From G963422445 sp963422445 (GTDB lineage Bacteria; Pseudomonadota; Alphaproteobacteria; Thalassobaculales; Thalassobaculaceae), in the NCBI GenBank assembly GCA_963422445.2, contig OY729512.2:4278001-4342000 (forward strand): 64,000 nt of DNA, written 5' to 3'. Positions 1-9,534 of this stretch are shown piece after piece. The notes under the pieces were generated by a model, which had not been told where the DNA came from, ran no database searches, and saw only the letters and a program-made list of their open reading frames with translations. A program made the position numbers and the translations under genes. Each line of letters starts with the position of its first letter. Within the stretch, counting starts at the first letter, position 1.

Positions 1-690
1 CGCGACCACATCGCCGCCGATCACGCCGCACTGCTGGCGCAATACGTCGGGGAACTCATCGCGAGAGACATGCCGTCCGCCCACATCGCGCTCCTGCTTC
101 GCGCCTTCGCCGCCGGCGCACAATCGGCCGGCGGCTCCTCATTGCCCGTCGAAGTGGTCGTCAGCGGCCCGGATGCGACCGGCAGCGCACGCGATACCAG
201 CGTCGTCATGCGACAACTGTTCGGTAAGGCGCGCGAGCGAGCGTTGGCCGTCGGTTTCGCGGTGCGTCAGGGAAAATCCGTGTTCAAGGCCTTGGCCGAC
301 CGGCTCGACAACGACGAGTCTCTTGAGGCAACCCTGTGCATCGATGTCCGCCGTCAGCACGGCGATACTTCCATCGACCGCGACATACTACGGCGCTTCG
401 CAAACGAATTCGTTCGCAACGAATGGCCCGGCAATCGCCTGCCGCGCGTCTACTACGATCCTCGGTCGCTGGAACCCGTAGGCCGCACGGCCAGTTCGAT
501 GCATGCCAAGTGCGTGGTCATTGACGGTCGGCAGGCGCTCGTGACGTCGGCCAATTTTACGGAAGCGGCGCAGGAACGAAACATCGAACTCGGCCTGCTC
601 GTGGATTCGCAGTCTGTCGCGCGCCGGATCGAAGAGCATTTCATGTCCCTGATTCGAGGGGCAAATCTGGAAAGGCTGCCACTACCATAA
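1..690 (+). CDS. drmC: Phospholipase D-like protein, DISARM DrmC type (5' end outside window)
   Basis: The frame is open from base 1, so the start lies upstream; 229 residues are visible. Near nt 502 it has a phospholipase D motif HAKCVVID followed by TSANF and ERNIELG, the usual continuation of the catalytic loop. Enzymes of this fold use the His/Lys pair on phosphodiester bonds and pair two chains when, as here, a single HKD is present. The single late HKD and the size match DrmC, the accessory PLD protein of DISARM anti-phage systems. The DISARM helicase and methylase genes, if present, would be upstream and cannot be seen. It converges on the ubiquitin-like operon with an 18-base gap. A stand-alone PLD nuclease is the alternative. 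Confidence 0.65.
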   Translation, partial: RDHIAADHAALLAQYVGELIARDMPSAHIALLLRAFAAGAQSAGGSSLPVEVVVSGPDATGSARDTSVVMRQLFGKARERALAVGFAVRQGKSVFKALADRLDNDESLEATLCIDVRRQHGDTSIDRDILRRFANEFVRNEWPGNRLPRVYYDPRSLEPVGRTASSMHAKCVVIDGRQALVTSANFTEAAQERNIELGLLVDSQSVARRIEEHFMSLIRGANLERLPLP

Positions 691-707
691 TGGTAAATTT
701 ACGGGCA
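678..707. terminator. Possible bidirectional stem-loop between convergent genes
   Basis: Between the drmC-like stop and the E1 stop lies an inverted repeat: outer arms CTGCC/GGCAG and an inner near-perfect TACCAT-A-ATGGTA at 683-695. It sits where a shared terminator is expected for convergent genes, but the inner stem is AT-rich and the T-run is short, so this is weak. Confidence 0.25.
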
Positions 708-708
708 G

Positions 709-2068
709 TCACGCATCTACAGCCATCGTGAATCCCGGGTTAAGGCCATCAAAGTCATTGCAATGTCGAGAGGTCAAGCGCTGGTCGAGGCTAAGAAGGT
801 CGACATCAATCAGCTGGTAGATCGTCCCGCCGTGTAGCAACCGTAGCACCTCCGACAGCGCCAATGTCGCGGCGATCGAACCCACGAAAGGAGCGCCCAC
901 CGCCTTACCGGCGAGCAATGTCATACCGCAGCGATCGAGAACACCGTCCTCCATGAGCTTGGCATATGCGGGTCGGTCTTCTACCTTTTCTCCTTCGCTT
1001 GTCTGCTTCCAGATGTCGGCGGCAGCGCGCTGACCCGGCAGGACATGAAGGCGTATGGTGCGGAAATCGCGATAGCCGCGTCCGAGACCGGCTTCTACGA
1101 TAAAGTCAAACCCAACTTGATCCAGCGCCCGTCGACCTGCTGCGTTGTCGAGACCGCACAGCGCGACTGCTGGTTCCTCCGGATTCCTTTCGAAATACGC
1201 GGTGAACATCCGCTCCTGAAGAGAGATCGCAAAGCCGCGCCGCTCAGCCCAAGCCGCCATCGCCCGAGTCTTCTTCTGGCCGATCATGCCAGAGTCGGTC
1301 AGGATGGAAGTGCTTTCCGTCGACACTGTAATGACATCAATGTCCTGCAAGACCAGCGCCAAGTCGGCAGGGTCCGGGTAGGGCAGCAAGCCGAGACCCC
1401 ATAGATATGCTTGACCTAGGTGACCCAAACCGATCAACCACAATCGCGAGGGAAGGTAGGTCAGCACTGGTTCGCTTGCGTCAGGCTGCAACCAGTCAAC
1501 CTCCGGACTCGGGCGCCACAACGAAAGGCCCAAGGCCCTTCGTCCCGCCGTTCACAAAAAGAAACGCCTCGTTGACAGCGAGTCCAGCGGCAAGCATCCC
1601 GCTCAGCGGCATCGTACCCTCGCCACTCGACTGCAGCTCTGAATGGGCCGGCACAATGCCACCGCGCCAACCCGCCGCTGCCGTGCGTATACAAAAGCCA
1701 GCGCGCCGCTTCCGCGCTCCGCCCCCGATTACGACCGTCGGCAGCTCCCCAGCGGCGTCGGCAATTCTGCCGCCCAACGCCTCAACCGCGTCGCCTATCG
1801 TGCGCCCCAACGGAATCGCCAGCAGTAGCGGTGCGTCGAGCGGTCCGGTGACCGCGACTCCACCCAGGAACACCCGACGGCTGAGGGCAACAGTCGTCAG
1901 CAACGCCGCCTGCTGCACCGGTTTGGAGATATCTGCGGGATCGATCTCCACTCGCAGCCGATAGCTCCTGAACAGCACCTCCGCCTCAGCGACACTGGCA
2001 GCGGCCCCGCTGTCAATCGCCTGTTTGACCAGGCGGTGAAATGAATCTGCTGAAATCTGTGTGGTCAC
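709..2068 (-). pseudogene. E1-like ThiF-family adenylyltransferase, split by a frameshift
   Basis: Two minus-strand frames overlap at 1496-1533 and together make one protein of about 450 residues. The upstream frame begins at GTG 2068, with GAGGGG ahead of it and 15 bases after the JAB stop, and holds an N-terminal domain. The downstream frame carries the E1 Rossmann motif (LWLIGLGHLGQAYLW), an acidic segment with IGQKKTRA, the GLDN segment, and a candidate catalytic Cys in DRCGMTLLAGK. E1 enzymes adenylate the C-terminus of a ubiquitin-like protein and take it up as a Cys thioester for transfer to E2. Joining the frames needs one base gained or lost near nt 1525 (...GGTKGLG then LSLWRP...). 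Last gene of the ubiquitin-like operon. A sequencing error could mimic the break. Confidence 0.8.
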
Positions 2069-2082
2069 AACCCTTCGCCCCT

Positions 2083-2604
2083 CTAGAACAGGCCGATGTG
2101 AAAGAACTGGCGGCGGGCGGACGGCTGCACCGTCTCCCACTTCTTGCCGCCCAGATAGCGATAGATACCGATGCCCCGCCGGGGCTGCGCGCCTGTCGCG
2201 AACCGCGGCAGGATAAGCGCGATGTGTCCAGCCTGAGAGATCATGGGGTGATTACGGTCGGAATCACTCTGGCCCGACTGCCCTGGATGCACATGAACAT
2301 CAGCCACGACCGTAAGGCCGCGGGAATTGCAGATCGCCCAGAGGTCCCTGAAGTAGCGCCCATCGAACCGGACGATGCCGCTGTCAAGCGCGTACGGGTC
2401 AAGATCATCGTAGAGCACAAAGTCCACGATCCGGGTGCTCTCGCCTTCTCGATGCCCAAACAAGAACGCTCCATTCTCGCCACGACAACGACGACCACGT
2501 TCGCGCAGCTTTGCCTTCAGGCGGCGCCACACAAACCAGGAGCACGACAGCTCATGCTGCGGAGCGAAGAGGCGCCGCATAGTCGCGGGATTGAAGAAGT
2601 TCAT
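2083..2604 (-). CDS. JAB/JAMM (Mov34/MPN) metalloprotease of a ubiquitin-like system
   Basis: A 173-residue protein with the JAMM zinc site: Glu43 in ENGAFLFGH, His104 and His106 in HVHPG, then Ser113 and Asp116. JAB enzymes cut after the terminal glycine of ubiquitin-like proteins, either maturing the precursor or removing it from targets. I start at the ATG at 2604 (MNFFNPATM); a second ATG at 2580 is possible, while the longer open frame to 2763 lies antisense-like inside the E2 gene and has no family features. It overlaps the E2 gene end by about 50 bases and is followed after 15 bases by E1, so all are translated from one message. Equivalent to the deubiquitinase-like member of Bil/Bub operons. 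Confidence 0.82.
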   Translation of the reverse strand: MNFFNPATMRRLFAPQHELSCSWFVWRRLKAKLRERGRRCRGENGAFLFGHREGESTRIVDFVLYDDLDPYALDSGIVRFDGRYFRDLWAICNSRGLTVVADVHVHPGQSGQSDSDRNHPMISQAGHIALILPRFATGAQPRRGIGIYRYLGGKKWETVQPSARRQFFHIGLF

Positions 2605-3025
2605 GGACCAGCTCCAGGTACTGGACGATTCCGTCGTTCGGCCGCCAAATTTTGGATGGCATCTCTTGGCGCCAGTTGTCGTGACCAACGAGACTTTCGC
2701 GATCGCAGGGCAGGTAGAGAGCGCTTCCATCCTTCCAGTCGGTGCGAAAGACCGCCGATACACGACCGCCTTGACCCCTTGGCCACAGATCGAACGCGAG
2801 AACCCTGTCCATCTTCATGTCCCATGGGCCGCCTGTCGGCGCAGCCTGTGGGTAACCAGCACAGTTCAAGCGAAGCACATATTCCCGGTCGTCTCTGGCA
2901 ACCACGCCTATGAACTCGAACGGCCACGTCACGCTTATCAGCCGCCAGCGACCTTCCGCCTGACCGAGGCGGAACGCGGCCTTCGCCACGTCCGTCTCGA
3001 AGGCCCGCTGATCGGGGCCGATCAC
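2552..3025 (-). CDS. E2-like (UBC-fold) conjugating protein
   Basis: 157 residues. The order of features follows the E2 core: a YP..AP segment near residues 58-63, then LYLPCD with candidate catalytic Cys107, a Trp/His stretch (GHDNW), and a C-terminal helix motif WRPNDGIVQYLELVHELL that resembles the end of the UBC fold. E2 proteins accept the ubiquitin-like protein from E1 as a Cys thioester and pass it to a target. It starts with GTG at 3025 and shares GTGA with the stop of the ubiquitin-like gene, a sign of translational coupling. Assignment rests on motif order plus the neighbours (Ubl, JAB, E1) rather than strong similarity to a named family. Confidence 0.75.
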   Translation of the reverse strand: MIGPDQRAFETDVAKAAFRLGQAEGRWRLISVTWPFEFIGVVARDDREYVLRLNCAGYPQAAPTGGPWDMKMDRVLAFDLWPRGQGGRVSAVFRTDWKDGSALYLPCDRESLVGHDNWRQEMPSKIWRPNDGIVQYLELVHELLQSRDYAAPLRSAA

Positions 3026-3531
3026 GCGACACCCTTGGCGGCGCCGTTGACCCGTTCATCCGGAACAAGATCGAAGAACAAGCTGTCAGCCTTGTCATCG
3101 GTCAGTGCGCCGATGTGCGTCCCAGGCGCCGGCCGCTCATGCGTGCCCGCGACCTGCAGCACGTGCTCGCCGGCCTCATCCTCGGACATGCCGAACTCCT
3201 TTCCCGCTGCCCAGCGCTTCACCCGCGCGACCGTGGCACTCGGCGCGAAGTGGCATTCCGCGGTCTTGCCGTTGAACATCACGGTCACCTTGACGTGGCG
3301 GCAGCGGTGGATGTGGACCTTCAACCCCTTGGCGGTTGCGCGGTCCTTGATGAGCACGGCCTCGTCAATCGGATCGTCCTTGTCCTCGATGAAGAGCAGC
3401 GTATCCTCGGATATCCGGTACTCTTCGGTGAGGCGGGCCTTGAGGAGGGCGAATGTCGCATCCAGATCGAGTTCGATATGCACGAGCTCGCCGATGCCTT
3501 CGCCCTGACAAAAAAGATCAACTGTGTTCAT
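3022..3531 (-). CDS. Tandem ubiquitin-like (beta-grasp) protein
   Basis: 169 residues that divide into two similar beta-grasp modules, about 1-80 and 80-163. The second module (VKVTVMFNGKT..., SATVARVKRWA, HVLQVAG, FDLVPDERVNG) looks like the bacterial multi-ubiquitin family found beside E1/E2/JAB genes. The chain ends DERVNG followed by AAKGVA, so cutting by the neighbouring JAB after Gly163 would leave a ubiquitin-style C-terminal glycine; this cleavage is inferred. First gene of the four-gene set, 109 bases after the helicase end, with GGAG and AAGG sequences upstream of the ATG. In characterised Bil operons the Ubl is attached to phage structural proteins. Confidence 0.8.
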   Translation of the reverse strand: MNTVDLFCQGEGIGELVHIELDLDATFALLKARLTEEYRISEDTLLFIEDKDDPIDEAVLIKDRATAKGLKVHIHRCRHVKVTVMFNGKTAECHFAPSATVARVKRWAAGKEFGMSEDEAGEHVLQVAGTHERPAPGTHIGALTDDKADSLFFDLVPDERVNGAAKGVA

Positions 3532-3640
3532 GGCCTTGCACTCCGGGGATCGATGTGCGAGGCGGAATTGCCCGACTTCGTCCCTGTACCTGCTTGATCG
3601 CCAGCAGAACAGGAACCCGGAAGGGCTACTCCGTACGAAA

Positions 3641-6089
3641 TCAGTCGAGCCGAAGGGACCCGTTCGGCGGGGAGGGGCAAATGAAGAAGTGAGGACACCG
3701 GGGACAGGTCACGGCGTCCACCTCCGGCGGAAACTCGCCGGAGGCGATGCCGCTCAACATGGTATCGCTCTTCTTCCGTCGGTTGCCGAGCTTGGTTCCG
3801 CTGATCACGACGGGCTCATGCGTTTCATCGGTCAGGTGCAACGCCTGCACAATCGCGTTACCGCCAAACTGACTCTGGGCCGCAAGGTGATAAAGGGTGT
3901 ATTCCAGCCTGTCGTATTCGTCGCTCCGCTTATAGCCCGTACGAACCCGGCGGATGGTGACGGTGCCATCGGGCATTTCCGCCAATTCATTGGGCTCCAC
4001 AAGTATCCGCCCGTTGGGAAAGTCGATGGCAAGGGGTTGCGCGTTGCGGAATCTTTGCCCGGCCCCCGCCTTGAGCAAAGCCGCGATCAGCCGGAACGCG
4101 AGCCTGCGGTAATCGGCGGCGAAGGCATGCTCTGCCGGCCCGCGAGTTTGCCAGATGGCGTCGAAGGCGGTTTCCGCCTCGTCCAAGTCAGGCTCGTCCA
4201 CGCGCCGGGCATCGGCAAGCCAGCGCAGCAAGTCGTAAAGGCAATCATGCGTACGTGAGAACGCCGTAGGCTTCCGGGCGCCGCCCAGTCCCAGAACATG
4301 CGTATAGAAGAAACGTCGTGGACATTTCTCGTAAGAGCCCAGACGGCTGTCCGTCACCGCCCAATCCTTAGGCCAACTGACTTCGACTGGCTTCAGCCGC
4401 GGGGCGTTTGCGGGAAGCGAGAGCTTTGGAGGGTTAATCACCTCGTGGACATGTCCGCCGGAGAGCCAATTCAGAAATGGCGACGGGGAGCGAGTGTTTC
4501 TATTCGGCTGCTTTCGCGCATGGTAGAGACGGAGGTGTGTCCGGGCGCGCGACAGCGCCACGAAGAACAGGCATTCCTCCTCGTCAACATGTGCGCGCTT
4601 CGCCATTTCCTTTGGCGAGGCGTTGCCAGATCCATCAATCATGCCCTTGGGTGGTGGACAACGCTCGCCACGGTTGGAACTCGGGAAACTTGCAACCGTC
4701 AGTCCAGGGAGGTGCACTGCTTCGAATTCAAGCCCCTTGCTGCCGTGGACGGTCATCAACCGAACGGCGTCGAGATGCAGTGCCGCGGCTGGGACTTGTC
4801 GCAGATCGCGCTCCTCAGCCAACAACACCAGCTGCCGCACCCGATCAAGGGTGCGCTGGATCGGAAGTCCCATCCCCACCGGACTCTGCTCACGCACAAA
4901 GTTGAGGAATTGCCAGACTGCAACAGTACGCATGCGCTCCGTTATGGTCGTGGCGCACCCGAACTCCTTGGCCAAGTTCGTATGATCGAGCAGATAGGTG
5001 GCGAGAAACTCCCAAGCGTTGGCATTCGAGCACAGGTCATTCATATCAGCGGCAAGGCGCTCCATGCCTTTCCGCCCCGATGTCGACAGGCCAGGTGCTT
5101 GCACCGCTTCCGTGAGCCCTGCCAATGCAGGTTTGTTGAGGGACCGAAGAAATCGGCTTACGCAGTGCACATTCTGGAGCGTTATACTATATCGCGGCAT
5201 CGCGCCGACCCTGACCAATGCGTCGCCAAACGGGTCGACGGCTAGGCTAAGTATGGCCAACAGAACACGAACCTCGTCCCGCTCAAACAAGCTGCCAAGA
5301 TGAAGGACGGGGATGCCGCGCACCTCCAGCGCCGACGCAATCTCGTTCAGCCGCCGGTTGGTCCGACACAGGATCGCTTGGTCGCGGAGCCTCACCCCCG
5401 CTCCCTCAAGTTGACGGATGCTCGCCGCCACGCCCTCGGCTTCCTCATTCAGCGTCTCGAAACGACGGATCTCGGGATGGTTTGGCCCTTTCCTCCGATC
5501 AGCCTCCAACTCGAGGGTCAGCATGTCGTTCGACGCGCCCATATGCGGTGCCACCGCGACAAAGCTATGCACGATCTGCTCGGTCGAACGATAGTTGACG
5601 CCTAGCTGATCCGTTACAGCATCAGGGTAATCGGAGCCGAACCGAACCATGTTTTCGGAGGAAGCGCCACGAAAGCGATAGATCGACTGTCGCGCATCGC
5701 CGACGACCCAAAGCCGCTCGCCATTTCCTACCACCGTCTTCAAAAGACGTGCGCTGGCCCGGTTTACGTCCTGATATTCATCGACGAGTACGTGCCGATG
5801 GCGGAGCTGCACGCCAATGCGCACGGCTTCATCGTCTTACAGCAACTGGGCGGGACGCATGATCAGGTCGCCAAAGTCCACACCACCATGTTTGCGTAGT
5901 GCCTCTTCATAGAGATCGTAGATGTCCGCGATCTCAAGACATTTTACAGCCGCGATCCGCGCATCCTCATCGCGACCGACCGCTTCCGCCTCCATCGCTT
6001 TCGCCAGCGTTCGGTAGCGTTCCGGCCCGACCATTTCATCCTTTGCGCGAGAGATTGCATTAAGGGAACCTCTATCAACGGCGGAATCA
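3641..6089 (-). pseudogene. UvrD/RecB-type helicase with C-terminal Cas4-like domain; stop codon and lost N-terminus
   Basis: One frame contains UvrD motif II (LVDEYQDVN), III (GDARQSIYRFRG), IV (VNYRST), V (LMTVHGSKGLEFE) and VI (VALSRAR), then a RecB/Cas4-like C-terminal domain with four cysteines (YEKCPRRFFY and CPRCPHFFIC) that could hold an iron-sulfur cluster. The nuclease active-site strand reads TIRRVRTG, lacking the expected acidic residue, so the nuclease is probably inactive. A TAA at 5837-5839 interrupts the frame just before the DEYQD motif (RPAQLL-stop-DDEAV). The N-terminus with Walker A is missing: IS630 copy 1 is inserted at 6089 and no matching sequence follows it. It lies directly upstream of the ubiquitin-like operon on the same strand. 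Confidence 0.85.
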
Positions 6090-7310
6090 TACCAAACGCA
6101 AGTCATATGAACCGATACAGTGAGGCATCGGGATCAGCACGATGGGGCTACGGCCCAGCTGCGCCGGGTCGTATTGGTGATGACGTCGGGCTGGTCGGTC
6201 AGCCATTGCCACCCCGTCCAGCAGGCGTCCCTCAGGGCGGAGACATCCTTGAACACGCGGTTGGCGAAGCGGTTCGATTTCAGGAACAGAATGATCTGCT
6301 CCATCGGATTGAGTTCCGGACTGTAGGGCGGCAGATGCACGAGCGTCAGGTTGGGGGGAACGAGAAGGTCGCCCGAGCGATGCCAGCCCGCCCCGTCCAG
6401 CACAATCACGCCGTGCGCACCCGGCGCCACGGCCGCGCCGATCGCCGCCAGATGCTCGTTCATCGACGCCGTGTTCGCCCTGTCCGCCACGTGGGCGATG
6501 CCGACGCCGCGCTCTGCGCAGGTGGCGCCGAACAGATAGACGTAGCCATAGCGATGGTCGCGCAGGATGCGCGGACGCTGCTTCCCATTCGCCCAGACCC
6601 GTGTCGTCATCCCCTTCTGGCCGATGCGCGCTTCGTCCTGGAACCAGATTTCTATCGGACCCGCCAGCGCCTCAGAGCTGAGCGCCGACGTCAACTGTGC
6701 CTCGAACTCCGCCACGAACGACCTCTGCCGCTCCGCGTCGGCTTTGGGGTGGACCGGCCGCCCCGAGACAAAGCGAAACCCGGCCCTTCGGAGCATCATA
6801 CGGGCACCGCTCTCCGTATAGATGACCCCGAAGGCCTCCTCGATTTTCCGTAAGATGTCCTGAACGCGCCAGCGCGTCACACCGTCCCGCTCAAGCTCGG
6901 GACCCGCCTCGATCCAGGCGCCGATCTCGGCGATCTGCGCGTCCGTCAACCGGCCCTCGCTCCCGCCGCGCGGGAGATCCGCGAGGCCGTCGAAGCCCTC
7001 CGTGTTGTAGCGCAACACCCAGTCGCGCAGGATTTGAAGCTCCATGCCCTGCGCCCGAGCAGCCTCCGTGCGAGACGCACCCTCCATGATCATGGCGAGC
7101 GCACGCGCGCGCGACGCTTGCTTCGCGTCCCCGCAGTGCCTCGAAAGCGCGTGGAGCTCGTCCGCTGTGTGTGCCGTCCAGGTTATCGGCGTTGCCGCAC
7201 TCATCGTCATCCTCCGGCGCTGGTGAGTCGATCACCACAGTCTATGAAGGTCGTCCGGACCGTCACCCCAACATATTGGGATGGTGAGTCAATTTGGAGC
7301 GCGCTTGGTA
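6090..7310 (-). mobile_element. IS630-family element A, copy 1
   Basis: Ends are TACCAAACGC at 6090 and GCGCTTGGTA at 7310, a near-perfect inverted repeat. TCA flanks both sides (6087-6089 and 7311-7313), suggesting a 3-base target duplication. Copies 2 and 3 are at 43618-44838 and 55895-57115. It removed the 5' part of the helicase gene. Confidence 0.9.
6134..7210 (-). CDS. IS630-family transposase (element A, copy 1)
   Basis: 358 residues. An N-terminal helix-turn-helix region (ASRTEAARAQGMELQILRDW) is followed by a DDE catalytic core with FQDEARIGQKG, VIVLDGAGWH and LPPYSPELNPMEQI, the order typical of IS630/Tc1-mariner enzymes. It cuts and pastes its own element. It is full length and looks intact. 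It differs from copies 2 and 3 by at least one base in the segment coding for the helix-turn-helix. Confidence 0.9.
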   Translation of the reverse strand: MTMSAATPITWTAHTADELHALSRHCGDAKQASRARALAMIMEGASRTEAARAQGMELQILRDWVLRYNTEGFDGLADLPRGGSEGRLTDAQIAEIGAWIEAGPELERDGVTRWRVQDILRKIEEAFGVIYTESGARMMLRRAGFRFVSGRPVHPKADAERQRSFVAEFEAQLTSALSSEALAGPIEIWFQDEARIGQKGMTTRVWANGKQRPRILRDHRYGYVYLFGATCAERGVGIAHVADRANTASMNEHLAAIGAAVAPGAHGVIVLDGAGWHRSGDLLVPPNLTLVHLPPYSPELNPMEQIILFLKSNRFANRVFKDVSALRDACWTGWQWLTDQPDVITNTTRRSWAVAPSC

Positions 7311-7330
7311 TCAGGTATTTTTGTGATTCT

Positions 7331-8751
7331 GGAGCTTCTTGCAAAATTGCCGGCCCGACCGGTTTTTTGCCTTGTCGAGGCTGATTTTGTTGTCGAGGTG
7401 GCCCCGATGACCCTTGGCTCGACCCTATCCGATCTCTGGCACCGATTTCAAGGGGACCTTTTCCCTGCGTTGGCCGAAGCGGTCGGTCCTCTCCTGGAGA
7501 CGCACAAGCGCTTCGTGACAGCTCTCGATCTCGTCAAGGTGGAGGGCTTCGTCGATGAGGTGTGAACCGGTCCGGGTCGGCCCCGGGAGGATCACCGGGC
7601 GCTGGCCCGTGGCTTCATCGCCAAGGCGGTATGGGATCTGCCGACGACCCGCCACCTGATCGACAGGCTCAAGGTGAACCCGACGTTGCGCCGGCTGTGC
7701 GGCTGGTCGCGTGTCTCGGAGATCCCGCGTGAAGCGACGTTTTCGCGGGCGTTTGCCGAATGGTCGCAGTCCCGTCTTCCGGAGAGGATGCACGCGGCTC
7801 TGGTTGCAGAGACACTGGGCGATGCGCTCATCGGCCACGTGTCGAGGGACCCGACGGCCATCGAGGCCCGGGAGACGCCGGCCCCGACGCCGAACCGCAA
7901 GCGCGGCCGGCCCCGCAAGGGCGCGGAGAGGACGAAGGAGCCTGGGCGTCTCGAACGGCAAGCGAACGGGATGGATCTCGATGAGAGGCTCGACGCGCTG
8001 CCGAAGGTCTGCGATCACGGGGCAAAGAAAACTGCCAAGGGGGTCCTGGAGGCCTGGCGCGGTTACAAGCTGCCTATCGACACAGCAGACTGCGGGGTGC
8101 CGCTGAGGACCGTCCTCACCGCGGCATCCGTCCATGACAGCCAGGTCGCGATCCCGCTGGCGATGATGACCGCCGCGCGTGTGACCAATCTCTACGATCT
8201 CATGGACGCGGCCTATGATGCCAGGGAGATCTACCAGATGAGCGAACGGCTTGGCCATGTGCCGATCATCGATGTCAATCCGTGCCGGGACAAGGACCTC
8301 AAGGAGGAGCGAGACCGGGAGGCCCGGGCCCGGCGTGTAGTAGGCCCTGTCGATTCCGAGACCGTGCGGTTCCGGATCCGGTCCGGTGTCGAGAGGACCA
8401 ACGCCCGCCTCAAGGATGAGTGTGGCGGGCGCCATGTCCGCGTCCGTGGATATTCCAAGGTCGCCTGCCATCTCATGGTCGGCATCCTGGCCCTGGCGGC
8501 TGACCAATTGATACGTCTCGCCGCCCCATAGCGCGGCTCCGACAACGCATGCCGACCCTTCACGGCCCTCTCGAAGAGAGGGGCCCGGAGAGGCGTGTCC
8601 CGATGTCCGCAAAGGTCCCTGTTTGTTCTCATCATCTCTGATGAGACACCGCGAATCCATGGATTCCGACCTCCAGGTGCAGAGGTGACCGGGATCAACC
8701 GACCGATCCGGGCTCACCGGACCCTGAGGCAGGAATTTTACAAGAGGTTCT
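7331..8751 (+). mobile_element. DDE-type IS (IS4/IS5 superfamily), degraded copy
   Basis: Left end GGAGCTTCTTGCAAAATTGC and a decayed right end (TTTTACAAGAGG) form an inverted repeat that is better preserved in the second copy at 25103-26601. Only 17 bases of other sequence (7314-7330) separate it from IS630 copy 1. Confidence 0.75.
7407..8531 (+). pseudogene. Transposase of the degraded DDE-type IS, premature stop
   Basis: Reads as the same protein as 25241-26380 but has TGA at 7563-7565 where the intact copy has TGG (Trp), and further substitutions. The frame resumes and reaches the normal end, including the ...GVERTNARLKDE segment that carries the late catalytic Glu. No product is expected beyond about 50 residues unless translation restarts. 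Confidence 0.85.
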
Positions 8752-8887
8752 CTGATGTAATGTTTTCAGTTTACGAGGGTTCGGGGGGTGGTGATTCAAG
8801 CTCGACAGGGCAGGAATTCGGCAACCCGCCGCTGTGTTCATCCCATTTCATGCCTGCCGTCCGCCTGTTCGCTGCCAGCGCACCCAC

Positions 8888-9505
8888 TTATCCCGCCAAC
8901 CATACAAAACGCCGCATGTTGTAGACCAGATTCTGCAGCCCGACCTTCACTGCCGCCCGCGCCTTGCCGATCGTGCGTACCAGACGCTCGCCCTGCTGGG
9001 CAAAGACATGTTCAACTCTTGCCCGATGCCGCGAACGTTTGCGGTTCGCCTCCTTCGACCGCGCGCTCAGTGGCTTGCCGCGAACCCCCTTGCGATGGAT
9101 GCGGCTGCGATAGCCCGCCCGGTCAAATACGCCTCTATCTTCGCGCTACGATACGCCGAGTCCGCCCACACCTCCGCGCGGGTGTTGCTCGGGTCCAGCA
9201 ACTCCTCGAACACTTGGCTATCGTGCACCGACGCATCCGTCACCTGATAGGAACGGATCAGCTTGTGCCGATGATCAACGCTGAGATGGTTCTTGTAGCC
9301 GTAGCGGCTCTGGCCATGCTTCTTCGTCCAGCGGGCTTGCGTATCCTTCTGGCGGCGCTTCGCTTCAGGCTACTCCTGCGGCGGCTCGCCGCTCTTGATG
9401 CGCGCGTTCTCGTCCCGGCTGTTGCGTTGCCTGGGCACTTCCACAATCGACGCATCCACGATCTGGCCCTTCCTCGCCCTGAAACCCGCTGCATTCACAT
9501 ACGAC
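8888..9505 (-). pseudogene. IS5-family transposase remnant
   Basis: On the minus strand, pieces in several frames read in order: KGQIVDASIVEVPRQRN, WTKKHGQSRYGYKNHLS, QVTDASVHDSQVFEELLD, WADSAYRS, then VKVGLQNLVYNMRRFVW. That is the core and tail of an IS5-family enzyme, broken by stops and frameshifts. The 5' end is cut exactly at the left end of the IS66 element (9506). Confidence 0.75.
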
Positions 9506-9534
9506 GTAAGCGGTGCGAGTGGCCCACCTTGACT

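Noticed and set aside
2241..2913. Long plus-strand open frames opposite the E2/JAB/E1 genes
   Set aside because: High-GC antisense shadows: no family motifs and no ribosome sites, while the minus strand has clear domains with coupled starts.
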